Assembly: GCA_964343195.1 (NCBI GenBank)
Contig: CAYFIR010000057.1
Coordinates: 1 to 39,031, forward strand
DNA: 39,031 nucleotides
Source of the DNA: CAYVAP01 sp964343195
GTDB lineage: Bacteria; Bacteroidota; Bacteroidia; J057
Reading direction: 5' to 3'
Shown here: in pieces, positions 31,894 to 38,954 of the stretch
Position numbering within the stretch: position 1 is the stretch's first letter
Layout: each line of letters starts with the position of its first letter
Translations under genes and position numbers: made by a program
The notes under the pieces: generated by a model
Told to the model about the DNA's origin: nothing
The model's input: the letters and a program-made list of their open reading frames with translations, nothing else
The model's database searches: none

Positions 31894-33456
31894 ATGGATA
31901 CTACTGCAAATAAAACTGACTGGCAACAAACCCTGGACGCACTGGGAATCAAGGAGAAATCCCCTGTAGTTCATACCGGAACCGAAACCTGGTACGACAG
32001 TGACCTGCCATACCACCCTGTTCATTCTCCCATCGATGGCCGACTGCTGGGCTCCGTTCAGATGGCCAATGAAGAAAAATACGAGATGGTCGTAGCCGCG
32101 GCTCAGGAAGCCTTTGAAGTCTGGCGTGAGATCCCTGCACCACAGCGAGGCGAGATCGTGCGTCAGATCGGTGGTGCCCTGCGCGAGTACAAAGAGCCAC
32201 TGGGTCGTCTGGTTTCCATGGAAATGGGTAAAATCTATCAGGAAGGACTGGGAGAGGTTCAGGAGATGATCGACATCTGTGACTTCGCCGTAGGGCAGAG
32301 CCGCATGATGTATGGCAAGACTTTGCCCTCTGAGCGCTACCATCACCGCATGATGGAACAGTGGCACCCACTGGGACCCATCGGCATTATCTCGGCCTTC
32401 AATTTCCCTGTCGCTGTCTGGGCATGGAACGCCATGATCGCCGCCGTCTGTGGCAATACCATGATCTGGAAACCCAGTGAAAAAACCCCACTGACCGGAG
32501 TTGCCTGTATGAACATCATTTCACGGGTGCTGAAGGATAACGACCTACCAGAAGGGGTGTTCAATCTGGTCATCGGAGACCGTGAGATCGGCCAAAAGAT
32601 GGCCGCAGACCGTCGCCTGCCGCTGATTTCTGCTACCGGCTCCACCCGCATGGGCAAGGCCGTCTCGGAAGTCGTGGGACAGCGCCTGGGCAAAAGCATT
32701 CTCGAACTGGGGGGCAACAACGCCATCATCATCACCAAAAATGCCAACCTGCAACTGGCCATCCCAGCCGTAGTCTTCGGATCAGTAGGCACCTGTGGAC
32801 AGCGTTGTACCTCTACTCGTCGCCTCATCATCGACGCCGAGATCTACGACGATTTTGTCGCCAAACTGAAAGGGGCATACGAGTCTCTGCCTGCCAAAAT
32901 CGGCAGCCCGCTCGATCCCGATACCCTGATCGGCCCGATGATAGACAAGGATGCCGTAGCCAAGATGCAGGCTACCCTGGAAAAGGTCCAGCAGGAAGGC
33001 GGCAAACTGCTGTTCGGAGGGGAAGTGCTGAGTGGTGAAGGTTTTGAGAATGGCCACTATGTCACCCCTGCACTGGTTGAGGCCCACAATGAGTTTGAAA
33101 TGGTGCAAACTGAAACCTTTGCCCCTATTCTCTACCTACTGAAGTACGAGGGTATGGACGAAGCCATGAAGATGCACAACGACGTGCCGCAGGGTCTTTC
33201 GTCCGCGATCTTCACCGACCACATGAAGGAAGCCGAGTACTTCCTGAGTCACCTCGGTTCTGACTGTGGCATCGCCAACGTCAACATCGGCACTTCCGGT
33301 GCTGAGATTGGAGGTGCATTTGGTGGGGAAAAGGAAACCGGCGGAGGCCGCGAGTCCGGCTCTGATGCCTGGCGCGCCTATATGCGTCGCCAAACCAATA
33401 CCCTCAACTGGTCGGATGACCTGCCGCTGGCGCAGGGGATCAAGTTTGATGTGTAG
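31894..33456 (+). CDS. Aldehyde dehydrogenase, ALDH7 type (aminoadipate-semialdehyde / P6C dehydrogenase)
   Basis: A 520-residue NAD-dependent enzyme. General base E271 (LELGGNNAIII) and nucleophile C305 (GTCGQRCTSTRRL) are present. The combination GGNNAI and GQRCTSTRR, plus AFNFPVAVWAWNAMIA and KPSEKTPLTGVA, marks the ALDH7A1/AmaB (antiquitin) group, which oxidises alpha-aminoadipic semialdehyde in lysine catabolism and other aldehydes under stress. Length fits. The C-terminal INVGTSGAEIGGAFGGEKETGGGRESGSDAWRAYMRRQT-like region is also typical (NIGTSGAEIGGAFGGEKETG seen). Transcribed alone, with a strong terminator 22 bases after its stop. Confidence 0.93.
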   Translation: MDTTANKTDWQQTLDALGIKEKSPVVHTGTETWYDSDLPYHPVHSPIDGRLLGSVQMANEEKYEMVVAAAQEAFEVWREIPAPQRGEIVRQIGGALREYKEPLGRLVSMEMGKIYQEGLGEVQEMIDICDFAVGQSRMMYGKTLPSERYHHRMMEQWHPLGPIGIISAFNFPVAVWAWNAMIAAVCGNTMIWKPSEKTPLTGVACMNIISRVLKDNDLPEGVFNLVIGDREIGQKMAADRRLPLISATGSTRMGKAVSEVVGQRLGKSILELGGNNAIIITKNANLQLAIPAVVFGSVGTCGQRCTSTRRLIIDAEIYDDFVAKLKGAYESLPAKIGSPLDPDTLIGPMIDKDAVAKMQATLEKVQQEGGKLLFGGEVLSGEGFENGHYVTPALVEAHNEFEMVQTETFAPILYLLKYEGMDEAMKMHNDVPQGLSSAIFTDHMKEAEYFLSHLGSDCGIANVNIGTSGAEIGGAFGGEKETGGGRESGSDAWRAYMRRQTNTLNWSDDLPLAQGIKFDV

Positions 33457-33469
33457 GTCGTAGCTCGAA

Positions 33470-33493
33470 GTTTTCAGTTCGGGGTTCGGAGTT
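33470..33493 (-). repeat. AACNNNN heptad array, minus orientation (site D)
   Basis: On the plus strand GTT occurs at 33470, 33477, 33484 and 33491, one every 7 bases (AAC every 7 on the minus strand). The array overlaps the ascending arm of the terminator after the ALDH gene and faces site C (33671-33705) in inverted orientation. Confidence 0.6.
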
Positions 33494-33523
33494 ATAGGAA
33501 ATGGCTCTGAACCCCGATTTTTT
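33479..33523 (+). terminator. Rho-independent terminator after the ALDH gene
   Basis: A 13-bp stem (33479-33491 with 33505-33517, one G-T wobble) followed by six T (33518-33523). The ascending arm contains TCGGGGTTC, the descending arm GAACCCCGA. Confidence 0.92.
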
Positions 33524-33670
33524 ATCCCATTCCCTAAAGCGGGAAACAGACAGGATTGGGAGCCGAGAATACTTGGGGGATACTCTCCCCCGTTGTTAAC
33601 CGTAATCTCAATGCGCGTTTAAAACCTATTGGCTGCACGTACAGTGCCGCACAACCGTCTCAGCACGACG

Positions 33671-33705
33671 AACTTAGAACCCGAAACGACAAACTACGAA
33701 CTATC
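33671..33705 (+). repeat. AACNNNN heptad array (site C)
   Basis: Five perfect AAC triplets at 33671, 33678, 33685, 33692 and 33699, exactly 7 bases apart, ending four bases from the 3' end of the EGF-like lipoprotein gene. This is the cleanest of the arrays in the window. Confidence 0.7.
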
Positions 33706-33708
33706 TCT

Positions 33709-34332
33709 CTACTCCAACTCAAAGGTCGCCACACAATTGAGCGTATCTCCGCTGGACTCGATGATCTGGTAGTTGAGACTGAGGTTACCCGTACTGAGCT
33801 GATAACTACCGGCTCCCGTTACCACACCAAAGGTCATGAACTGCTCATAGATGTCAAAGACATTGGCCTGGAGCAGGTTGACGACGATTTTGGCGCTTGT
33901 GCCGCTGCTAGTCTGATTATGGAAATTGGAAATTGTCAACTGTTTGAATCGTGGCCCGGATTCTATCCTGGCAAAAAACTCCTGGGTGCTGGTCCCATTG
34001 ATGACCTCTGCCACGTAATACTGTCCGACGTATTTATCCGTCCACAAATCTTCACATAGCTCTCCCTCAAACCCATCTTCGCAGATGCACAGGGCTTCGC
34101 CGTCATTATTGGAAACACAGTCTGCAGCCTGGGTCGGGTGGCAGTTTTTATTCAGACAGGGATCGGTGGACAGTTCGCAGTTAACCCCGACAAACCCCTC
34201 CGGACAGTCACAAAACCCATCGATGCAAACGCCGCCGTTCTGGCAGGACCTGACTTCACATGGATCTGATTTACAGCCACTTACCCCCCATACCGTGGTA
34301 AAAATGAGCAGAAAAAAAGGAATTATTTTCAT
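33709..34332 (-). CDS. Lipoprotein with two EGF-like domains
   Basis: A 207-residue protein. The start at 34332 gives MKIIPFFLLIF followed by a lipobox-like VSGC at about 17-20, so the mature protein is probably a lipid-anchored surface or periplasmic protein. Two cysteine-rich EGF-like modules follow: one from about 25 to 54 with CQNGGVCIDGFCDCPEGFVG, and one from about 58 to 95 with CICEDGFEGELCED. The remaining 110 residues form a beta-rich domain (QYYVAEVINGTSTQEFFARI, LSLNYQIIESSGDTLNCVATFE) found in many Bacteroidota surface lipoproteins of unknown role. An in-frame ATG at 34347 is possible but would place extra residues before the signal sequence. Confidence 0.82.
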   Translation of the reverse strand: MKIIPFFLLIFTTVWGVSGCKSDPCEVRSCQNGGVCIDGFCDCPEGFVGVNCELSTDPCLNKNCHPTQAADCVSNNDGEALCICEDGFEGELCEDLWTDKYVGQYYVAEVINGTSTQEFFARIESGPRFKQLTISNFHNQTSSGTSAKIVVNLLQANVFDIYEQFMTFGVVTGAGSYQLSTGNLSLNYQIIESSGDTLNCVATFELE

Positions 34333-34580
34333 ACAAGCAGTCATCAACCCCCCACTGCGGGAACAGCAAGTTACGGATTCTCCCCTTATCCGCTAGGGAC
34401 AAAAATTGCCTCGGATTGCTTGATTTGATTGCGGAAGGGTAGCCGATATCTGGGGAGAAATGGTATAGGGAATACGGGATAAGGCAGGGTGGAAAAAACG
34501 GCAAAAGGAAATACGGAATATGGTGTAAACTTGGATCCGAAGTTTTGAATCACCTTTGCAGCATACCGCCCATATACTCG

Positions 34581-35315
34581 CTAAATTTCCTTGTCCATCG
34601 CTATTTGTTCTTCCTTCACCTCCCACAGCCGCCACCAGGGAGTCTGTGGCGAGTCATGGTGCTCATAGTGATAGCCAAAGAAATAGCAGCTCAGGAAGGC
34701 CCAAAGGTGGTTTTTTTTCAGGGTACTGGAGTGATGCTTGTTGTTGTGCTCCCCCATGTGGGGCATGAAAGTCCCAAAGAAAAAGAGCTGAAACAGGCTC
34801 AGAACCGAGGCCACAATCCAGAAGAGGATGAGGTTTTCCTGGGGTAGGAAAAGCTTGAGCACGTTGAAGGTAATGGCCGCTGCGAGGATCTGCTTCCAGG
34901 TAATATACTCCATCATGAAGTGCCAGAACCACACGAAGAAATTTCCATTGCCATGGTGAAAATCCGGATCCTTGTCCGTACCGGCGTAGCGGTGGTGCTC
35001 ATAATGCTTGGGACGGAGAATTTTGTACGAATTGAAGATGAAGAGCAGGAGAGTCAGCCGACCGATGAAATGGTTAACCCGGGGATTTCCGGGTGCTACC
35101 TGACCATGCATGGCGTCGTGGGCCGTGATAAACAGCCCAGTGAAAAGGTGTATCTGCAAAAGCAGCAACAGATAGGTGAAGGGCGAACTGTAGTCCACCT
35201 CAAAAAACGCCAGGTTATATACCAGCAGGATGCTCCACAGGGCAATTACAAGGATGGCCATGATGACACCCGAATGTGGGTGTTGTGCAAAACGCTGGTA
35301 GGTTGACTGCCACAT
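34581..35315 (-). CDS. crtW: Beta-carotene ketolase-like membrane di-iron enzyme
   Basis: A 244-residue membrane protein of the fatty-acid desaturase/hydroxylase superfamily with four hydrophobic hairpin helices. Histidine boxes that bind the di-iron centre are HDAMH (66-70), HYEHH (104-108), HNNKHH (190-195) and HYEHH (216-220). GLFITAHDAMHG, DPDFHHGNGNFFVWFWHFM, FFFGTFMPH and YHYEHHDSPQTPWWRL follow the order and wording of bacterial CrtW, which puts 4-keto groups on beta-carotene rings (canthaxanthin and astaxanthin formation). A hydroxylase or fatty-acid desaturase remains possible. No other crt gene is adjacent; precursors would come from the mevalonate route begun by the reductase at 24053. 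Confidence 0.75.
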   Translation of the reverse strand: MWQSTYQRFAQHPHSGVIMAILVIALWSILLVYNLAFFEVDYSSPFTYLLLLLQIHLFTGLFITAHDAMHGQVAPGNPRVNHFIGRLTLLLFIFNSYKILRPKHYEHHRYAGTDKDPDFHHGNGNFFVWFWHFMMEYITWKQILAAAITFNVLKLFLPQENLILFWIVASVLSLFQLFFFGTFMPHMGEHNNKHHSSTLKKNHLWAFLSCYFFGYHYEHHDSPQTPWWRLWEVKEEQIAMDKEI

Positions 35316-35471
35316 GGAAGTAAAATTCGTGTTTATCGATGCAGAAAAACAAACTATCGGCTGGGTACAATGAAACTACAAAAATCTGTATTTCCCCCAT
35401 CAAAACCCATTTTTGATCCTTTTGTTTGAGGTCCTTTGGAAAGGTAACAAGCGACATATCTAAACATTTAG

Positions 35472-35502
35472 TTTGTGATTTAATTTTTTAAATATACATT
35501 TG
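35472..35502 (+). promoter_or_regulatory. Bacteroidota-type promoter of the BlaI-M56 operon
   Basis: TTTG at 35472-35475, a 19-base spacer, and TACATTTG at 35495-35502: exact matches to both the -33 (TTTG) and -7 (TAnnTTTG) elements used by the Bacteroidota primary sigma factor. The leader to the ATG at 35541 would be about 30 bases. It is the best promoter in the window. Confidence 0.75.
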
Positions 35503-35540
35503 TTATATCCTTCCACCGAACTCTCTTTTCACCCAAGACG

Positions 35541-35903
35541 ATGGATAAAAAACTCACCAAGGCCGAAGAACAGCTCATGCAGGTACTATGGGACCTCGGA
35601 CCTGCTTTCCTAAAGGAAATCATGGAGGCTTTTCCAGCACCCAAGCCCAAGCAGAGCACTGTTTCCACCATTCTGAGGATTTTGCGTGAAAAGGGATTTG
35701 TGGACTACGAAGCTTTTGGGAAGTCTCACCGATACTTCACCAAAGTCAGCAAGGAAACCTATGCCCGTGAGTACCTCAGCCATTTTCTGGATGGCTACTT
35801 CGATGGCTCTTTCAGGCAGATGCTCAGCTTTTTTCACCGCAAAGGTGACCTGAATCTCAAGGACCTGGACGAAGTAATGCGCCTGGCGGAAGACGATGAA
35901 TAG
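35541..35903 (+). CDS. BlaI/MecI/CopY-family transcriptional regulator
   Basis: A 120-residue winged-helix repressor: LTKAEEQLMQVLWDLGPAFLKEI (5-27) and the recognition region KQSTVSTILRILREKGFVDYE (37-57) are typical, followed by a helical dimerisation tail. In BlaI and MecI the linker to this tail is cut after signal detection by the partner M56 protease; that protein is encoded 45 bases downstream. The gene has an excellent promoter at 35472-35502. I looked for the TACA/TGTA-type palindrome bound by BlaI/MecI and found nothing convincing beyond the weak AAAC/GTTT arms around 35462-35474. The regulated process is unknown; there is no beta-lactamase gene nearby. Confidence 0.92.
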   Translation: MDKKLTKAEEQLMQVLWDLGPAFLKEIMEAFPAPKPKQSTVSTILRILREKGFVDYEAFGKSHRYFTKVSKETYAREYLSHFLDGYFDGSFRQMLSFFHRKGDLNLKDLDEVMRLAEDDE

Positions 35904-35948
35904 GCCCATTCTCTTTGAGTTTTTCTCTCAACGAATCAATCGAATGCC

Positions 35949-37112
35949 ATGCAAACTCCTCAATTAGGCATATACCTCCTCGAAAGCAGCCTCTTCTTGC
36001 TGTTGCTGGGACTACTCTATTTGCCGCTGATGAAACAACGGAGCTGGCCAGGCTTTCATCGCATTTACCTACTGGCCGCACCAGCCATTGCCTTGATGCT
36101 TCCGGTCCTGCGTACCTGGTCTCCCTGGCTAGCAGACGGTGCCATTGCGGAATGGACCATGCCCGTACAGACCATCGCAGCAGGCTCTGCAACAGCTATT
36201 GGGAATCACAATCCCTATCAATGGCTTTGGCTGGCCTACGCCCTTCCGGCATTGGCGTTGTTGACTTATCGGGTCATCCAATGGACTCGGCTGCTGGTCA
36301 AGATCAAAAGCTGGCCCCAGAACCAGGACGGAATGATCCTGACCAATGGCAAACTGCCCACAAGCGCCTGTTTTGGCTATATTTTGTGGGATGAGGAGGA
36401 ACAGTTGAGCGAGCAGGATCGTGCTTACATACTGACTCATGAGCGTGCCCATGTCCGGCTGGGCCACACCTGGGACCTGCTTTGGTACCACCTGCTGGGA
36501 AGCCTGCTGTGGTTTCATCCCTTGCTGCCCTTTGCCCGCCGGGAGCTGCTACTCGTCCATGAACTACAGGCGGATCGGGAAGCTGTGGGGGGAGTGCCCA
36601 ACAAAGGCTACCTGCAATTGCTCGTGCGAAGGACTTTACAAACCCGTCCGTCTCTAGTACAGCCTTTTGGGCCATCTTTTCTAAAAGCCAGGGCAAGGGC
36701 AATCGCCAGTCGAAGTCCCATCGTCCGGAGTGGGTACCTTGTGCTCGTGCTAGCCGGACTGATGATATTGGCACTCGGGCCCCATTTTTCCATGATGGCC
36801 ATGCCCGGCATCGAAGAAAATGTCGAAGTGGATAGGGGACCTGGTCCCCTCAATATGGCAGAAGTGCAGAGGGCCATTGGCTATCCGCAGGAAGCCAGAG
36901 ATCAGGGAATTGAAGGAATGGTCGTTGCCCGCATTCTGGTCGATGAATCCGGAAATTATGTGCGCCATGAATGGGCCAAGGCCGAGCCAGCACTACTGGT
37001 CGAGGCGGTGGAACAGGAAATTGCTCAATTGGAATTCACTCCCGCTCAAAAGGATGGGAAGCCCGTATGGTTTTGGGTGAACCTGCCCTTCAATTTTAAA
37101 CTGCTCAAGTAG
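35949..37112 (+). CDS. M56 (BlaR1-like) membrane metallopeptidase fused to a TonB C-terminal domain
   Basis: A 387-residue protein. Hydrophobic helices at about 8-28, 38-55, 90-110 and 262-280 frame a cytoplasmic zinc-peptidase domain with HERAH at 164-168 and the third ligand E205 (VHELQADREAV). After the last helix (about 262-280) the periplasmic part is a linker and a TonB-C domain (300-387) instead of the penicillin-binding sensor found in BlaR1. The domain ends WFWVNLPFNFKLLK. The expected role is to sense an envelope signal via the TonB-C domain and cleave the BlaI-type repressor encoded 45 bases upstream. The TonB-C block is about 77 percent identical over 88 residues to the first TonB-C block of the next gene. 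Confidence 0.92.
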   Translation: MQTPQLGIYLLESSLFLLLLGLLYLPLMKQRSWPGFHRIYLLAAPAIALMLPVLRTWSPWLADGAIAEWTMPVQTIAAGSATAIGNHNPYQWLWLAYALPALALLTYRVIQWTRLLVKIKSWPQNQDGMILTNGKLPTSACFGYILWDEEEQLSEQDRAYILTHERAHVRLGHTWDLLWYHLLGSLLWFHPLLPFARRELLLVHELQADREAVGGVPNKGYLQLLVRRTLQTRPSLVQPFGPSFLKARARAIASRSPIVRSGYLVLVLAGLMILALGPHFSMMAMPGIEENVEVDRGPGPLNMAEVQRAIGYPQEARDQGIEGMVVARILVDESGNYVRHEWAKAEPALLVEAVEQEIAQLEFTPAQKDGKPVWFWVNLPFNFKLLK

Positions 37113-37349
37113 ATGAAGTAGATATCGAAATGTTGAGACCATGAGACACCAGACGTTGATCCAAACCAGCCCCTGTCTCACATGGCTCGGTTTCCTATAG
37201 TTCCCCGCTTAACCCACAGTAACCAGAAGGGGTTCCCTCCTCTCACATTAACGCAACCTGACTTCTGCATTTATAAACAAAAAAACGGATGGTGCTGGCA
37301 CACCACCCGCTGGTTGAAACTTGTCTAAAATTTCTAACACTAACTGATT

Positions 37350-38042
37350 ATGCGAACTTACATCAATTTTGGGTTCATTGCCTTATTCTTCCTGGCATCT
37401 TTCCAGACTGCCTGCACCCAACAGGCTGGCGTCGACCAGGTTCCTGGTATCGATGAACTGGTTGAGGTCGACACACCTCCCAATCCGCTGAACATGGCTG
37501 ATGTTCAGCGAACTGTCGGGTATCCCAAAGAAGCCAGAGAACAGGGCATAGAAGGAATGGTCGTCGCCCGTATCCTGGTAGATGAAGAGGGCAACTATGT
37601 CCGTCATGAGTGGGCAAAAGGAGAACCCCAAATCCTGGCTGAAGCGGTAGACGAAGAAATCGCAAAGCTGACTTTCACCCCTGCTGAAAAAGAAGGCAAA
37701 CCTGTCAAGTTCTGGGTAAACCTGCCTTTCAAGTTCAAAATGTTGAGTGACGAAGAGGCCGATGTTCAGCCCAAACCTGTCAATCTGGTGGAAGTCTATC
37801 AGCAGATTGTGTACCCCGAGTCAATGAAAGAGCAGGGGCTGGATGGAAAGGTGATCGTCAAAATCAAGGTAGGGCTCGATGGGGAATACCTTGAGCATGA
37901 GGTGGTTCAGGCTGATCATGAGGAACTGGTCTCAGCCGTGGAAGCAGTAGTGGATCAGCTACAGTTTGAGCCTGCGGAGAAGGATGGAGAAGCCGTAAAC
38001 GCCTGGGTCGTCCTGCCATTTACCTTCAAACTTCCAGAGTAG
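37350..38042 (+). CDS. Exported protein with two tandem TonB C-terminal domains
   Basis: A 230-residue protein with a signal peptide; a cysteine at residue 22 (FQTAC) suggests a lipoprotein, though the lipobox is imperfect. It has no membrane helix after the signal peptide and no proline-rich spacer. Two TonB-C domains follow: the first (about 46-133) is nearly a copy of the C-terminal block of the M56 protein upstream, including the preceding PGIxExVEVD segment; the second (about 141-229) is more diverged (VNLVEVYQQIVYPESMKEQGLDGKVIVKI). It is therefore not a classical TonB. A stand-alone TonB-C pair could bind, cap or compete with the sensor domain of the M56 protein. The intergenic gap is 237 bases and a terminator follows at 38079. 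Confidence 0.85.
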   Translation: MRTYINFGFIALFFLASFQTACTQQAGVDQVPGIDELVEVDTPPNPLNMADVQRTVGYPKEAREQGIEGMVVARILVDEEGNYVRHEWAKGEPQILAEAVDEEIAKLTFTPAEKEGKPVKFWVNLPFKFKMLSDEEADVQPKPVNLVEVYQQIVYPESMKEQGLDGKVIVKIKVGLDGEYLEHEVVQADHEELVSAVEAVVDQLQFEPAEKDGEAVNAWVVLPFTFKLPE

Positions 38043-38078
38043 CAGGTACACTCGGTAGATGCTGTAAGTCGAGTTTAG

Positions 38079-38119
38079 GGAGGATATGCAGGCCCCACAC
38101 TGCCTATCCTCCATTTTTT
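38079..38119 (+). terminator. Rho-independent terminator after the tandem TonB-C gene
   Basis: An 8-bp outer stem GGAGGATA (38079-38086) / TATCCTCC (38105-38112), with an inner GCAG/CTGC pairing, followed by A and a run of six T (38114-38119). Confidence 0.88.
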
Positions 38120-38241
38120 CTACCCACCCTAAAGCTACAATCGCTCCCTGTGGATTGATTTTCAGGCTAAAAGGCTTGCTGATCTCTGTCAAAAAACAGT
38201 TATTTGCTTGAAATTACCTTAAAACCAAAGTATTTAACAGC

Positions 38242-38898
38242 TTGGGAAAGAGAAGAGGAAGACCCCAACAGGACCGCCGCAAACGGCAGGAACGTCCTCA
38301 CCGCATTAACCACGAAATCCGGGTGCCAGAAATCCGGTTGGTAGGTCTGGATCAGTTTACCAATGAACTGAACGGGCTTGAGGACGGTATTTTTCGCACA
38401 TCTGAGGCGCTAAGAATGGCTGAAGATCTGGAGCTGGACCTGGTAGAGGTAGCCCCCAAAGCCAAACCCCCGGTTTGCCGCATTGTTGAGTATGCAAAAT
38501 TCCGCTATGAACAGAAAAAGCGGGAAAAGGCCAACAAGGCCAAGCAGCACAATGTGGTCATGAAGGAGATCCGCTTTGGCCCCAATACAGATGACCACGA
38601 CTTCAACTTCAAGCTCCGCCACGCAGAAAAGTTCCTTGCAGAAGGAAACAAACTGAAGGCCTATGTTCAATTTAGAGGTCGTAACATCATCTATAAAGAC
38701 CGTGGCCGAGATGTGTTGGTGCGATTTGCCGAGGAGCTCGAAGAGGTAGGAAAAGTAGAGCAACTGCCGCGCATGGAAGGCCGGCGCATGATCATGATCA
38801 TGAACCCCAAAAAAGCCAAGGGAGCCGGAGGAAGCAGCAAGCCAAAACCTCAGGAAGACAAGCCCAGGCCTAAAAAAGAAGATCCCGAAGCAGAGTAG
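38242..38898 (+). CDS. infC: Translation initiation factor IF-3 with a TTG start
   Basis: A 218-residue factor that binds the 30S subunit, checks the start codon and prevents premature 50S joining. The N-domain has RINHEIRVPEIRLVG and the C-domain has KEIRFGPNTDDHDFNFKLRHAEKFL, VQFRGRNIIYKDRG and the late MIMIMNPKKAK, all diagnostic. The frame opens at 38212 after a TGA and contains no ATG before the conserved start; TTG at 38242 gives MGKRRGRPQQDRRKR, the usual basic beginning. A rare start codon is a known device for infC autoregulation (AUU in E. coli). The C-terminal tail is an unusually long, K/P/E-rich extension (about residues 193-218). rpmI and rplT, usually next, would lie beyond the window. 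Confidence 0.95.
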   Translation: MGKRRGRPQQDRRKRQERPHRINHEIRVPEIRLVGLDQFTNELNGLEDGIFRTSEALRMAEDLELDLVEVAPKAKPPVCRIVEYAKFRYEQKKREKANKAKQHNVVMKEIRFGPNTDDHDFNFKLRHAEKFLAEGNKLKAYVQFRGRNIIYKDRGRDVLVRFAEELEEVGKVEQLPRMEGRRMIMIMNPKKAKGAGGSSKPKPQEDKPRPKKEDPEAE

Positions 38899-38927
38899 GA
38901 CACTACCTGCTGTATCGTAACATATAT

Positions 38928-38954
38928 GCGGCGTTCACTCATGGTGAATGCCGC
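38928..38954 (+). terminator. Hairpin after infC
   Basis: An 11-bp stem GCGGCGTTCAC (38928-38938) / GTGAATGCCGC (38944-38954) with one G-T pair and loop TCATG, followed by ATTTCTAT. It lies 29 bases past the stop codon and could end the infC transcript or attenuate read-through to downstream ribosomal genes. Confidence 0.7.

Noticed and set aside
33556..34059. Plus-strand frame overlapping the EGF-like lipoprotein
   Set aside because: The minus strand has a lipobox and EGF cysteine spacing; the plus frame also runs through a heptad array and intergenic sequence.
35461..35502. BlaI/MecI operator (TACA/TGTA palindrome) at the blaI-like promoter
   Set aside because: Only a weak AAAC/GTTT arm pair around 35462-35474 was found; nothing matching the known operator well.
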